A stretch of 64,000 bases of DNA from Anoplolepis gracilipes (lineage: Eukaryota > Arthropoda > Insecta > Hymenoptera > Formicidae), in the NCBI RefSeq assembly GCF_047496725.1, contig NC_132979.1:11387001-11451000 (forward strand), read 5' to 3'. A program made the position numbers and the translations under genes. The notes beneath the pieces are model-generated. The model saw nothing but the letters and a program-made list of their open reading frames with translations, was not told where the DNA came from and ran no database searches. Below, one piece after another: positions 1-12,164 of this stretch; position 1 is the first letter of the stretch, and every line of letters begins with the position of its first letter.

Positions 1-272
1 GAAATATTCGTTTACCATACGTCATTATAGCTGACAACGCTTTTCCATTAAAATCGATCATTATGAAACCATATCCTGGACGTGATTTGACTTATGATAA
101 AAGAATTTTTAATTACAGATTAAGTAGAGCACGTAGAATTGTAGAAAATGCCTTGAATGCTAGATTTTTCGCTTGTATTGTAAATCCCTTCTTTTCAATT
201 CCATTTAAGATAATACCTGTATGTCGTAGCGTACTCCTTGCCGAAAAGGCTTTGTATACTCATTTATTTTAA
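1..272 (+). pseudogene. PIF/Harbinger (HARBI1-like, DDE_4) transposase, C-terminal fragment
   Basis: The reading frame enters from the left edge of the window and runs to a stop near 270. It shows the end of a DDE_4 transposase core: an ADNAFPLK block (the family's GDEAFPL box carrying the second catalytic Asp), then PYPGRDLT, then IFNYRLSRARRIVENA, whose Glu is the family's third acidic residue. After VENA the usual FGIL continuation is lost and the frame drifts, so a frameshift probably lies near 155-165. The 5' part is outside the window. Harbinger elements often also encode a Myb/SANT protein, and one lies on the opposite strand at 2644-3724, so both may derive from one element split by the gypsy insertion. 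Family call is confident; intactness is ruled out. Confidence 0.75.
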
Positions 273-639
273 AAACCTGGAATGTATTCTTTAACTCGAA
301 ATAATGGCTAGAAGGTTCTCGAGCTTCTTCAAAGTCCATAGTACTTTTCAAAACATAATAGAATTTAGATTTTTAAAGAATTATTTTTCTAAAGGGTTAG
401 TCAGAATACATAAAACGATAACAATAAGTAAATTTTCTTAGTATCTATTGTTATTGTTAGTATTTCGCTATTGAATTTGTCCGACTTTACACGCCAAAAA
501 TGTCTATTTTAAAAAAAATTATGTGGTTAGCATTTTCCACGAATTCTTTTAGCTTTGTGTTCGGTTCTTTTTTTTCAATCTGTCTTTTGCTCTTCGCTTT
601 CTCTAATGTTATATTCAACATTCGACATCATCGATTCTT

Positions 640-2010
640 TTCTTTTCTAATTTTGATCCGCCAGGATAGAATAATTGTATATATGGACGACGTGTTAATA
701 GCATCTGAAACAGTAGAAGAAAATTTAGAAACACTCAAAAGAAGTTATGATTACTTTAAAGAAATATAAATTTAAATTAAATTTCAACAAGTATCAATTT
801 TTAAAGAAAAATATCGAATTTTTAGGATATATAATTTCGAAAAATGGTAGGTATAACTTTAAGCCCGTGGCATACAAAAGCGATAAACGGATTTAAACAA
901 CCTACAAACGCCACGGAAGTACAACGGTTTTTAGGCTTGACTAGCTATTTTAGGAAATTCATTAAAGATTACGCGCTAATCGTTCGCTTATTACAGGACT
1001 TGTTAAAAAAATCAATAGAATTTAATTTTAATGAATCTTGAGTAGACTCTTTTGAAAATTTAAAGAAGGAACTTCACCTCCAGTACTGAGATTGTATAAC
1101 CCGACTACGGACACCGAGCTGCATACCAATGCGTGTAGTATGGGCCTCGGTGCGATCTTGTTGCAGAAGCAAAAGAATAACGTCTGGGTTCTGGTAGCTT
1201 ATTTCAGCCGGGCAATCAATCAAGTTGAAAAAAAATATCATTCTTTTGAATTAGAGATGCTAACGATAGTGAAAGTAGTGGAGCGTTTCCATTTATATTT
1301 ATATGGTTTAAATTCATTTAAAATTATAACTGATTGTCATGCGTTGGTACATGCGATAAATAGAGCCAATTTAAATCCAAGAATAGCTAGATGGACGCTC
1401 ACTCTGCAAATTATCATTTTAGCGTTGCGCATCGACCAGGGAAGCGGATGAATCACATGGACGCACTCAGCCGTGGCGTCGCGTACGTCAACGCTCTTTC
1501 ACTTGAAAGAGAGCTGGAATATCGGCAACTCGCAGATCCTAAATTACAAGAAATTAGTAGAGAATTAGAATACGTAGATAGTAATAAGTTCGGATTAGTG
1601 GATGGAATGGTATATAAAAAGGATGGAAGTACTTTGAAATTTGTTGTACTTGAATCAATGGTGACAAATATATTGAGAGCTCATCATGACGAGATGGGGC
1701 ATTGCGGATCTGAAAAAACAATAAAAGAAATTAATCAGAATTATTGATTTCCACATCTTAGGAGGAGAGTACACGGTTATGTAGAAAATTGTTTTGCTTT
1801 TATTATGTCTAATAGCTCAGTTAATAGATTTGGGAGGGAAACATCTTTTTCCATTACCTAAATCACCTCTAGAGATCCTTCACCTAGATCATTTTGGTCC
1901 GCTGCACGAGACCGCACGGTTTACATGGTTCTGTCCTACAAAATATACTGGAAATAAAGAATCAATAGAGCATTTGCAAGAAATTTTTATCGTAATTGCA
2001 ATTAAACAAT
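640..2010 (+). pseudogene. Ty3/gypsy retrotransposon pol remnant (RT, RNase H, integrase zinc-binding region)
   Basis: Successive plus-strand frames give a gypsy-type pol in order. The RT catalytic box YMDD is at about 681-692. The RT thumb/connection block with RFLGLTSYFRKFI is at about 925-965. RNase H runs about 1092-1430 (YFSRA, FELEMLTIV, TDCHAL). A linker with HRPGKRMNHMDALSR lies at 1427-1470. The integrase HHCC-type region begins at about 1680 with HHDEMGHCGSEKT. The stretch at 1855-1905 (LEILHLDHFGPL) is the usual start of the integrase core. Frames change at about 770-840, 1041-1092, 1391-1451 and 1747-1794, so this is a decayed copy with no LTR recognised. It lacks the upstream gag and protease. 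Confidence 0.8.
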
Positions 2011-2989
2011 AGCATATTTTTATTAAATTTAAAAAATAAAAAAGTAAAGCATAATATTTGGTGAAAAATATAAGTATATATATTGTGGTCAGTCGGGTTC
2101 TTTCCATGACGCACGAGTCGTAAAAAAATCTGCATTACAATTCAGCTAATGAACTTAGAGAAAAATATATTGTACATCATCGCTATATATTATTTCTATT
2201 TAATATTTTTCAGTCTTTTTCAAGTATGCACATATAGAACGGTATTGGACTGACAAATATGCTATAAATGATATTCATAAATCGAATTTATATTTAAGAT
2301 CATCTTAAAATCCCATTCAACCAATGAAATATGCTATGCAGAATGGGATCTTAAGTTGATTTCAATTATAAGATCGGAATCTGAAAAATTAATATCATTC
2401 ATAGTATATTTTTGAGTTCTTCTCAAGTTACTTCATAAACAATGACAATTTATCTTTAATCATGAATAGTGTAGTTTAACAGTAACAATAATCTATTATT
2501 CATCAGAATCATCGATGTCTTTTACATTTCCATTACATAATAATTTTTTTAGCAATTTGCATTTCGTTTCTTCTATTTTCATAATTTCAGCATGTTATTT
2601 TCTTTCTCTTTTAATTTTTTATTTAATAATTCTTTTTTCTGTTCTATCTGTGTTTTCTTTTTAAATTTACTATTTGTTTTTTCAACATAAGGTTTTCAGT
2701 CGCTCTCTTTTCAGATTTCGCATACCTCTTCTCACGATCAGTATCTCTTTGTTCTTTTTTTTCTAAAAATTGTAACCACTGTTGTTCAGTGTTTAATTTT
2801 TTATTTGCGAGGTTCGACCCTGTTCCATGCCAGGGATGAACTTTTTTATTATTCATCAATAGCGAGGCAATTGAAACTGCAGAAGCGGAGGAACTAGGAC
2901 TCAAAGAAACACATACAGTCTCAGCCAGTGGTGGCGATTTAAAAGCACAATTTACATCCTTTTGGCTGGATAAATGCACACTCAGAAAC

Positions 2990-3028
2990 TGTGTGTGTGT
3001 GCGTGTGCGTGGTGTGTGTGTGTGTGTC
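2990..3028. repeat. GT-rich microsatellite
   Basis: Short GT/GC dinucleotide run, interrupted by GC and GG, next to the last exon of the SANT-like gene. Confidence 0.85.
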
Positions 3029-3348
3029 TAAAATTGAACTTCTTGAATGTTGTTTTATGATTGACTATAAAGTCGAGATATTTTTTTCTTTAAAGACAGT
3101 ATAGTTTTATATAAACAATATTATTTAAGTATGTTTATAAAAAAGTATGCTATTATTTATCTTACTTCAATTCCGAAATCTTTCAAGCCATCTGATATTG
3201 CTGCCCAAATTTTGGTTTTTTTTTCGGATGATCTAACATATGCATATTGACTTCATAGAGACTAAGAAGAGCCATTATAGCATTATCAGTCCACATTACA
3301 CCTATGAAATATTAAATAGCACTTTTAAAACTAATATGGAAAAATAAT

Positions 3349-3363
3349 TTATATATATATATA

Positions 3364-3401
<38 letters not shown>
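3349..3401. repeat. (TA)n microsatellite
   Basis: Almost uninterrupted AT dinucleotides within the first intron of the SANT-like gene. A 28-bp unit containing ACATGTACCATGTATTTTGAG is also tandemly duplicated at about 3540-3600. Confidence 0.85.
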
Positions 3402-3404
<3 letters not shown>

Positions 3405-4249
3405 TTTTGTTTAGTAGATTGTTTACTGCTTTCTATGTTTGTGTGTACCATTTTCTGACAAGTATTATATGCTGTAAGAATAAGTAAAAAATATAAATTG
3501 TGTATTTCAAAAATAATTGTATAAATACAATAAATCATGTACATATTACATGTACCATGTATTTTGAGTAAAATACATGTACCATGTATTTTGAGTAAAA
3601 TTTTTCTTGAAGAGGACATTTTGGAATCCAACTTTAATAAGTAAGATAAAACTGTAATAAACTTACGTTCATCATTGATATCCAGATCATTGCCATTTGC
3701 AAATAAAACGTTGTTGCTGTCCATATAAATTTCTTTATTTTTTAAACGGTTTTTTATGGACGGTTGTTAGCTCTAATGAAGAGATGAATTTATTTAGTGT
3801 TTGCATATATATTCTTCTATTTCTACTGTAATTAGAAAGTATATAATGATTAATTATTATTAAATAAACTATAAGAATCGTGTAGCATTAAATAAACGAA
3901 TATAATTAATTATTATTAAATCAACGTAAAAGTACGCAGAAATATGTCAATACGTTAGTAAATTAATTATTGTATTAATAAAATAATTATTGTTTTAACA
4001 AATAAAATATGAACTAAAAATATGTACTAAATACTTTCCATGGTTTAAGAAAATCTTTTTTCAGCTGGTTCTTTTTTAGTTGACGAGAGAACCTTTGGTT
4101 CAATCACTACTATTCACAGTATTCACTTGAAAATTATAAAATAAACAAAAGCTTTCTCATATACACAATCCAAACTTGGTTATTTCCTACCGCAATATCA
4201 CTATATAAAAAATAAATAATACCAAATGTAAAATATTATGTTGGTACTT

Positions 4250-4395
4250 ATGGAGTGCCACAAAACGATGACAGTCAAACACAGTATTTTAGCTGTGTAC
4301 GATTGTGTCGACTTGTGCCGTAGTTGGAAAGCACTTTTGTCAACACTGTGTTACACAGTGTCACCTATGTATCTTGCTGGAAAGCACCCATAGTC
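4250..4395. repeat. Foldback-like repeat with GGAAAGCAC ends (MITE relative)
   Basis: The stretch carries GTGTCGACTTGTGCCG next to TTGGAAAGCAC at about 4305-4337 and a second GGAAAGCACCC at 4380-4390. The same GACTTGTGTCGCTAAATGGAAAGCACCC end occurs in the clear foldback at 43463-43586, so this looks like a diverged or truncated member of that family. The flanking sequence 3725-5100 is otherwise AT-rich and I see no gene in it. Confidence 0.4.
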
Positions 4396-5139
4396 TCGAT
4401 ATCGAACTTTCATTTGATCGGTCTAGTATGCCATCGCCTATGCAACCATCTGATTTATCTTTTTCTACGTTTCAGTAAAATATATGTATAAAGACATTCA
4501 ATAATTCGCAATAATACGACAATGACGTGCATTTCTCTATTTGTTTTTAATCTAAAGTATTTACCTGAAATTATTGTTTTATATCAAATTATAATAATTA
4601 ACAAATTAATAATTTCATAAATTATTTGAACAAAAAGTTATTAACATAAATGCTAGTTAACATAAAATTATACTATTACTTTGTAATTTAACTATATATT
4701 TTTTAATACAAAAATATAGTTAGTTTTGAATAGTTTTTTATAATATATATTGATGTATATTCACCTTGGCGGGAGTACTTTTGAGATTACGACGTGTAAA
4801 ACTGTCGTTTGGCGAGGTCCTTTTCCGCCTTATTTTTGAATATTGCTGATTGGTGAGCCCGGTACGGCTTCTTAGAAAACTTGGAGATTCCTATTTTGCA
4901 CCATTTGTTTGTCTCTTAAGATTATGAAACTGTGTTTGTTGTTTGGTTTCATTTATCTAAGGGATTTCGCTATCGATCCTTTCTGGGTATATATAAAATT
5001 ATATAATATGCTAATTTTACATTTTTTATTTGTACTTTAGTTAAGACATTTATTTAATTGAAATGAAATTGTACTTTAATTAGTTTTCTTTATTATTCGT
5101 ATGTATCAAAAAAATATATCAGGATATATATCATCATAT

Positions 5140-5298
5140 TGGATTATTGCCTGATTTACAATTATAGTCCTTGATGGATTTGAATGTTCTCTTCATGTCA
5201 TTAAATTTACTTTGGCACCGTGGACCAGTAACATCGTGTCTATGGTTACAAAGGACATCACTTATTGAGTTCCATATTCGCTTTTGCGACATTTTGCC
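5140..5298 (-). pseudogene. SANT/MADF-like DNA-binding domain exon fragment
   Basis: After a good acceptor (TTTTTTACAG read on the minus strand, exon start about 5298) the frame encodes MSQKRIWNSISDVLCNH, then TGPRCQSKFNDMKRTF and a KSGN tail. That spacing (W, then GxxCxxKxxxLK, then KSGNN) is the pattern of Myb/SANT-like or MADF domains. The frame stops at about 5140. Upstream on the same strand at 5481-5822 is a BED-finger frame, so the two may be exons of one transposon-derived gene, but no continuous model is visible. Confidence 0.45.
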
Positions 5299-5480
5299 TG
5301 TAAAAAACAATTAATCTGTGAGAAAGGTCATGCACAAATTCAAATCATTATAATAAATAACAATCGTTTTCTTATTTAATGTAACATCTTCCTCTTGCTT
5401 TCGATATTCCTCAATGAGGAGGAGAATGGGCCCGGTGGGACCATTTAAAAGCTGAGTTTTCTGATTCAGGAGTTTCGGCA

Positions 5481-5822
5481 TCAGGAGTTGATGTCATTGA
5501 AACTGTAGATGCTGAACTTGATGGTTCTGGGTCCTTTTTGCTTTGTCAAAACACTTATTTTTTGGCGCTTTGATATTGAGTTAGACTCTAGATGCACTGG
5601 ATGTTTTCTTTTTAAATGCCATATCAAATTGGTGGTATTACCAGCACTCTTTAAAACTTTTGTGCTTAACTTTTGTGCATACGTACAACGAGAGGAAATA
5701 GCATCTTCTTTCTTAAAATATATCCAAATAATACTTTTGCTTTCTTTTTCTGTACCTTCTTTTGATCTATTATTTGTTTGTTCTTTGGTTTCCTGCAACC
5801 TGTTAATTTTGCTTCGCAGCAT
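5481..5822 (-). pseudogene. BED-type zinc finger fragment (hAT-associated)
   Basis: The 113-aa frame begins with a basic/polar stretch and contains a BED-finger pattern: WIYFKKEDAISSRCTY, then NTTNLIWHLKRKHP with the HxxxxH pair. The second Cys of the usual CxxC pair is replaced, so the metal site is probably lost. BED fingers are the N-terminal DNA-binding domain of hAT transposases and their domesticated relatives. No transposase core is attached here. Confidence 0.5.
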
Positions 5823-6256
5823 AAAAATTCTTCCCTTTAATTTTCTTTTTTAAAGGTGAATTTCTTAACAAAGTTAAATCTGTTTGTATCTCTTTACTCT
5901 CTGCAAAAACAAATAATCTTTCATTTATAAATAAATATAATATATAATATTATATTATGTGCAGGTTTATAAAATGAGTAAAGCTTTTTCTTTTTAATTA
6001 AATTTACCTCTTTATCTTTTATTATTATTCGTATCTGTATTTTTCTTCTCCTGCAACCTGTTAATTTTGCTTCGCAGCATAACAATTTTTTTCTTTAATT
6101 CTCTTTTTTTAGGTGAATTTCTTAACAAAGTTAAATTTGTTTGTACCTCTTTACTCTCTGCTAAAACAAGTAATCTTTCATTTATAAATAAATATAATAT
6201 ATAATATTATATTATGTGTAGGTTTATAAAATGATTAAAGCTTTTTCTTTTTAAAT
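5785..6256. repeat. Tandem duplication of ~210 bp
   Basis: The segment about 5787-5999 is repeated at about 6051-6256 with scattered substitutions. Both contain CCTGCAACCTGTTAATTTTG, GGTGAATTTCTTAACAAAG and a palindromic AT block (TATAATATATAATATTATAT). The first copy overlaps the start of the BED-finger frame. A smaller duplication (CTCATATTCGAGAAT, twice) lies at about 6397-6441. Confidence 0.8.
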
Positions 6257-6549
6257 TAGAAAGAAGCCGATTAAGAGCTGATCGCGGATGGTAGTGCGTC
6301 GGTTTTGTAGAAAATTAAATTTTTTCCACCAAACTGATTGGTGCACAGGGCACGAATTTTTCTTGGTATATTTACCAAGAATAATTACATTAATTCTCAT
6401 ATTCGAGAATCTTAATATACTTAATTCTCATATTCGAGAATTTTTAATAAATCCCCTTTTTCTTTTTTGTAGAATTTACCTCTTTTTCTTTTTTTATTAT
6501 TTGTATTTGTATTTTTTTTCTTCTACAACTACTGTCTGCCATTTCTAAG

Positions 6550-7935
6550 AAGGTATTATTAAACACCTAACAGAACGGATATTAATTTGTCGCACGGCAA
6601 AATTTCAAGAGCATTGAATTTAATATGTAAATTCGTACAGCAAGAAGTTTTTTCTAGTGAGATAGAGCAATTAAAGAAAAACTTGCCTATTAGTTCTTCC
6701 AGTTCATTAGTTTTATTATCGCCGTTTTTAGATGATTAGTTGATTCGAGTCGGCGGAAGACTAAAAAACTCACAATTACCATACAATAATCGGCATTCTA
6801 TTTTATTACCAAAGAATCATCAATTGACGCAGGTTATTATTCGACAGGAGCACGTAAATGTCTTGCACGCGGGCCTACAGGGTACTATAACAAAGGTGAG
6901 ACAAAATTTTTGCCCGTGCGCAATTCGATCCATTGCGCGAAAAATCATCCGACAATGCATCACCTGTTTTAGATGTAAACCTTTAGTTTCTGAGATCAAA
7001 ATAGGAACGTTACCAACTCACAGAGTGAGACCGTCTTGACCATTTTCAACGTGTGGCATTGATTATGCCGGACCGATCATTATACGAGAATGTAAACGAA
7101 GAAATGCCCGCAATAGTAAAGCTTACATTTGCATATTCGTGTGCTTTGCCACAAAGGCAATTCAAATAGAATTAAGTGATCTATCTACCGACTCATTTTT
7201 GGCCTTGTTAAGGCGATTTGTTTCTCGTAGGCGAACTCTGGTTAACATCTATTCTGACAATGACACTAACTTTAAGGGAGCGTCAGTTATCGGAATTTTA
7301 TGAATTTCACAAAGCTGAGGAAACTCAAAGTAAAATAAAGCAGTTTTGCTGCGACTCAAAGATATCGTGGTGTTTCATTCCGCTCTCCGCTCCACATTTT
7401 GGAGGACCTTGGGAGGCGGCAGTATAGGTACCGCGCATCTCACATTCGAGGACTTGCATACTGTATTGTGTGAAATAGAGGCTATATTGGATTCGCGTCC
7501 ACTAACAGCGTTAATCTCCGATCCAAATGATCTAGATTATCTTACGCCAGGGCATTTTTTGGTTGGTGATATGTTGAGTGGAGTTCCTTGCCGTGATTTG
7601 ACCGATATTAACCGATATAATCAAAATAAATTGTTGCATTGACAAAGAGTGGACAACTCCGACAACATTTTTGGAACCGATGGAGCCAAGAATATTTAAA
7701 TCAGTTACAGCCGCGATATAAATGGTCAACCAATAAGGGCAAGCAATTAAAGGTCGGCCAAGTGGTGCTAATAAAACAACAGAGACTGCCACCGCTGCAT
7801 TGGATGATGGGCCGCGTAAAGAAAATTCACCTTGAATCGAATAACATTGCCCGGTCGGCGACGATAATTACAACCAAGGGAATCATCATAAGACCAATGT
7901 CGAAATTAGCGATTTTACCATTAGACAATGAATAA
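6550..7935 (+). pseudogene. BEL/Pao retrotransposon pol remnant: integrase and C-terminal domain
   Basis: In order: a linker ending in LIRVGGRLKNS at about 6735, the hallmark upstream of Pao integrases; the zinc-binding region (HAGLQGT, then CITCFRC) at 6850-6985; the integrase core with DYAGP at about 7055 and SDND at about 7253; GGPWEAAV at 7400-7425 carrying the catalytic Glu; and ILDSRPLT with TPGHFL at 7475-7560. A C-terminal region (DUF5641-like, VGQVVLIKQQRLPPLHW) ends at the stop at 7935. Stops or frame changes lie at about 6738, 7037, 7346-7427 and 7640. It was a standard Pao pol tail and is now non-functional. The candidate 3' LTR follows directly. Confidence 0.85.
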
Positions 7936-8055
7936 ATATTAAAGAAGAGCTATTTTGTACTCCACATCTTGCTAAACAATGTTTTGAGTTAGCTGTAAGA
8001 AAATTAGCCGAATATAAAAATCGATTAAATGCTTTCCGAAAATAAATTGAAAGAT

Positions 8056-8510
8056 TGTAGTGTGCGGAGAGAGAGATAAAAACAATCACTCTAAGGAAAA
8101 TTAAATTAAGAGATAATCTCTTTTATTAATAATTACAATCTCTGGGCGTATAGGCTGCGTTGGTGTTCGATGCTCGTTGAGATCTAACCGACTCCGAATT
8201 TACGACTCTCACTCCAGGACCCTGTGTCCCTGTTTTTATTTCTCTCGGTCCTTCTCGATCTTCCTATTTTTGTCAGTTATCGTCGCCTTTGTTAGTCGTC
8301 TTGTTGTTTGCGCGTCTATTATCCTAAATCTAAATAATATTATAGGTCGCTCGGTAATACATATCAATAGAATAATATCGCCTCGACGGTTTGTCATGAT
8401 TTCAAATTATAACGGCTTACAATTCGGCCATTCTGACCGTTAATCGCCCCGATTAAATGATAATAAAGAATAAATAAATAAAAGAAATATTTCAAGTTAC
8501 GCAGACTACA
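8056..8510 (+). repeat. Candidate 3' LTR of the BEL/Pao element
   Basis: The 455-bp segment starts TGTAGT and ends ACTACA, a perfect 6-bp terminal inverted pair of the TG..CA type. It lies 120 bp downstream of the Pao pol stop. It contains an AATAAAGAATAAATAAATAAA polyadenylation-like stretch near 8462. The matching 5' LTR is not in the window, so the call rests on position and ends alone. Confidence 0.55.
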
Positions 8511-8638
8511 CATTATAATTCGAATAAACACACGCATAAGTAAAATTAACTTTTTAAAATTCATTACAAAAGATACATAAAATATATAAATTCTTCCTAA
8601 TGCTAATATATAGGTAAGTTAATTGATCGATAAAATAA

Positions 8639-8920
8639 TTATACAAAGAGATTGTTTAATAGGCCTTCGGACTTTTCTGTTCTCGGAGTAAAAGCGATAC
8701 ATTTCAAACAGCTTTTTACGTGTTTATCGACCTTTGCTCTCATATTTAGGAACCAGTAATTATTCAATATATTGCTAACAATTTTTTCGACGCCTACGTG
8801 ACTCATCTCGTTGTGATGTTTAAATATAACGCTTGTTTCTAAAGAGGTTGGAACATAAAACAAAAGGTTACCTTGACTTTTCCTATACACAAGTCCGTTT
8901 CTCATCTTAAAAAATCTCAA
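8639..8920 (-). pseudogene. Ty3/gypsy integrase zinc-binding domain fragment
   Basis: The 93-aa minus-strand frame reads NGLVYRKSQG, then HHNEMSHVGVEKIVSNI, NYWFLNMRAKVDKHV and CLKC. This is the HHCC zinc-binding region that precedes gypsy integrase cores. The core itself is missing. It is in opposite orientation to the gypsy fragment at 640-2010, hence a separate insertion. Confidence 0.75.
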
Positions 8921-8929
8921 AAATATAAA

Positions 8930-10080
8930 TATAAAATAAATTAATAAATTAGAAAAGATTAAAATATTTATAATGAAACGTGTGTGATTAAATTGTAATT
9001 ATTCCAATTATATTTACGCTTTATAATCGCGTAAAAATTACTACTGGAAATAAATAATTTTAAATACTTTTATATCCTATACTTACAAATATTTTTACAA
9101 ATCTCAATTACACATACTTTTTTGAAAATTTTTTTATGCTATATTTTATTTCTCAAAAATTTACGGATATCCTATATATTATTGATGTATCCATATAATG
9201 TAAGAGAAGTGCGCTTGTAAAATTAAAATTATAAATTAGGGTTTTATTATTATTCCATTTTTCTAGATTTCCTTTTAATTCAAAACTTTAATTACATGCG
9301 TAGTTTGCAATTTTTGAAACATGTTAATTTCGTACATCTAAGCAACAAAGTTTTTGATAATTTGCTTTATTACTTTCTTTTTTTTTGTGAACTTTTCTTT
9401 CTCTCTCTGTAAGAGTTTAAATTTTGTAAATTATTTTTGTATAATACATGCTGATAAGAATAGAAAAAAAATCTATAAACTAAAGCATTTTCCAACATTA
9501 ATCTTTTTATTACGTTACAAGCAATTTAAAAGAAAATTAATTATCTAGATATGACTAGAACAAAAAACCTATTTAAAAAACTCATCCCCTCGATATCTTA
9601 ATATTTCGGATTAAATTTTATTTTTAAAAATTGTCTTCCTTATTTGAATATTCTCTTTGTAAGAAACACATAAGGCATGTTACGTTATGTCATATAACGA
9701 AGTAATGTGTCTCTCTATTAATATAATATAAGAAAATTTTCCTTTCTTTATCTATATAATGAACACAAAATATGTAGACTGCTTATTTCCTGGAAAAATA
9801 TTAAAAACTGGAAATTTTTAGTGATTTTTTTATATTTGGAAAGATCAGGGAATTTTCATTTTATTGAGATTCTGGGAAATTTTTTCTTTCATATGAGTGA
9901 CAAATGTTAGAAAACTCACACAATAAAAAAATTTATTTTATAAAATTACAAAAAAATCTTTAAAATATTCGTTTTGCTTAAAATTTTAAATAAAAATATC
10001 TGGAAGATTAAGAAAAGATTCGAGTAGACTCCTGATATTAATTTTGAAATAATTTAATTAAATTATTAATTAACCCTCAG
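8930..10080. other. AT-rich stretch without recognisable genes
   Basis: Only short, low-complexity open frames occur here. The 64-aa frame at 9354-9548 has no family-like pattern. I see no repeat structure beyond A/T runs. Confidence 0.6.
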
Positions 10081-10300
10081 TTCCTAGACTGGGTCTGACA
10101 GACCCGACACCTTTTTTCTCCTACCTGTACTACAGGTAACTACTGTAACTCTGTACTAAGAGGAGTGGGGAGTACGGACTAGGGGAAACTCTGGCATACC
10201 CTCTACCACTCTGACATCCAAGCCGACTTGGTCCAGCCCCAGCTGCTGAGCAGTGTGTATAGAAAAAAAAGTTACGGGTCCCACGGACCCAGTCTAGGAA
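10075..10300. repeat. Small inverted-repeat element next to TTAA (possible DNA transposon end or MITE)
   Basis: CCTAGACTGGGTCTG at 10083 is matched by the inverted CGGACCCAGTCTAGG ending at 10298, with GC-richer sequence between. On the left it follows TTAACCCT, the target-plus-end pattern of piggyBac-type elements. On the right no TTAA follows directly. The piggyBac link is therefore only suggestive. Confidence 0.4.
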
Positions 10301-10382
10301 GAACGTTGCAAAAAGTGTAGTGTGCCGAAAATTAAAATACAGGTAACTGTTGCTTGAAATGATTATTTTGTTAATTAAAATG

Positions 10383-10392
10383 TTTTACTCTA

Positions 10393-10440
<48 letters not shown>

Positions 10441-11268
10441 CATATATATACCTCATATTATACGCTGAGCGTTTTTAATTAATATTTTAATAATTATTGC
10501 GAAAATTGCAAAATGATACAAGACTTTTATGTTCAGTTTGATCTGCTCTATCTGCTCTAGAGAGTTGGGGCGATTATTACCGAACATCTTGTAGATATGT
10601 ATAATATTGTTCGCTAAGTGTTTTTAATTAATATTTTAATAATTATTGCGAAAATCGCAAAATGGTATAAGACTTTTTTACTCAGTTTACTGTGCCCTAC
10701 CTGTTCACAAACGTTGTTAAAAGTGTTCCGGGACAGTCTGTATATCTTTCTTTGTATTTCTAATTTGTTTTAGAATGTCTTAGTAAAATATCTTTTCTCG
10801 AAAAATAAATGTTAGAAACATTTTAAATGAGATCGTTTCTTTGTTGGATGTTTGGTTGAAATGATCTTTCTTTTTTTTCAATTGGTTTTTATTCTTTGTT
10901 CTTAGTTTTCTCTTTTTTTGCACTCCTTTACGAGATTTCTATAACTAAATTGTTATAACTAAATTGTTATAAATTCATATTATTACAAACTGTTAAAAAT
11001 ATATATTATTTATTACTCCAAAAAGAGAATAAAAATTGAAGGAATTACCCACTATACAAAGTAACCTATTTAATACGTTTCAATGTTTCTTTGTAACGTG
11101 AATTGTTTTAGAGATGTATACAGAAACATTTTAGAGAGGTAACATAAACAGTTAAGGTCCGCATTCAGATACTTACATATAAAATATTATAGAAACATTT
11201 CTTGATATTGTGTGGAAATAGTATTTAAATTTTACTATGGTATATATTATTATAATATATTTACAGTT
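10383..11268. repeat. Direct repeat, copy 1 (partner 12530-13284)
   Basis: From TTTACTCTATAATAAATTATATA through CGAGATTTCTATAACTAAAT and CGTGAATTGTTTTAGAGATG to the TATAATATATTTA end, this segment matches 12530-13284 in order with substitutions and indels. It contains two tandem copies of a foldback-element end (TAATAATTATTGCGAAAAT, then CAAAATGGTATAAGAC) where copy 2 has one. No coding frame is evident. Confidence 0.75.
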
Positions 11269-11279
11269 TCATATTTTTA

Positions 11280-12160
11280 TAGAATTGTTACAAAATAAAG
11301 AAATTTTAATAATTTAGGGTTATATTATATTACATTCATTTACATTTAAATGAATAAATATTATTTTTTTATCTGGTTGTATTGTATGGTGCATCGTATC
11401 AGTGTTAGTGACAGTAATATTTTCTTTGTTTAAAGGTGATTCCTCTCAACTTTACGGTGCGAGCGCATTGAGGAGCAAATTATTATCATCCTGCTATAGT
11501 ATTTCTGATACTAGGCTGAAAAAAACAAATTCTGTCAGATAATTTCAGAGAAAGAGGCTTTTCTCGCGAGCAGGTAAGAATCCATTTTTTAAATATTTGT
11601 TATTTTAATAGAACAGAAATGTCAAAGTGCAAAGTCAAATAACGTTAAAAAGACGAGAATATGATTACAAAAATTTTCCTATTATTTTTTGTCACTTTGA
11701 CATATTTCGACTTTTTATTATGACTTTTCGTTCTACATGGATATGTTGTGTATCATATTTGTACTCTTTTTTGTTTATTGATTTTCGCATTCGTTAATAT
11801 TAATTGTTATAACAATATAAAATCTTTTTAATTAAGTTAGGGAATACTTAAAATATACATATGTATACCTATTTATCCATTATCATATTTGTACCGCAAT
11901 GTTCTAATTGCTCGGTAATAAAGAAAAGTTATTATTATTATTATTCAAATGTTGTATTAATAAAATAATTAAAAACTTTGTAAAAATTATTATAACAACT
12001 AGCTATTTGCATTAAGTTATTTTAAGTCTTTAATATTTTAATTATGTATATTTATTAGTACATAAAATGTTTTGAGAAATTCTTTATCTAAAAATATATT
12101 TTGCAAGTATGTAAGAGATATGTAAGTTGTACATATATTAGATGTAGAAAAATGCATATT
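11280..12160. other. AT-rich spacer between direct repeats
   Basis: Mostly A/T. One stretch at 11430-11580 is less AT-rich and ends in a strong splice-donor-like CAG|GTAAGAATCC at about 11571, which could be an untranslated exon. There is no supporting frame and I cannot name it. Confidence 0.35.
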
Positions 12161-12164
12161 ATAT

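Larger units (their letters stand above)
2644..3724 (-). pseudogene. Myb/SANT-like (MSANTD/trihelix-type) DNA-binding protein gene, three exons, one-base frameshift
   Basis: Exon 1 (3724-3667) starts at ATG 3724 and ends at a GTAAGT donor. Exon 2 (about 3301-3168) follows an AG acceptor and encodes the start of a SANT/trihelix domain (MWTDNAIMALLSLYE). It ends at a GTAAGA donor. A later exon ends at the stop at 2644-2646 and encodes a Ser-rich stretch and then a charged, probably coiled-coil tail (QQWLQFLEKKEQRD). In exon 2 the frame is lost in a run of nine A (minus strand); the expected Trp of the SANT domain appears in another frame, so one base seems missing. Either a pseudogene or a homopolymer assembly error. 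Such proteins are typical partners of PIF/Harbinger transposases, but free host genes of this kind also exist. Confidence 0.55.

Noticed and set aside
5509..5853. 114-codon plus frame opposite the BED finger
   Set aside because: Antisense of the BED-finger frame; Phe/Leu-rich composition is expected.
8177..8443. 88-codon hydrophobic frame in the candidate BEL/Pao LTR
   Set aside because: Lies wholly inside an LTR-like segment with no homology-like pattern.
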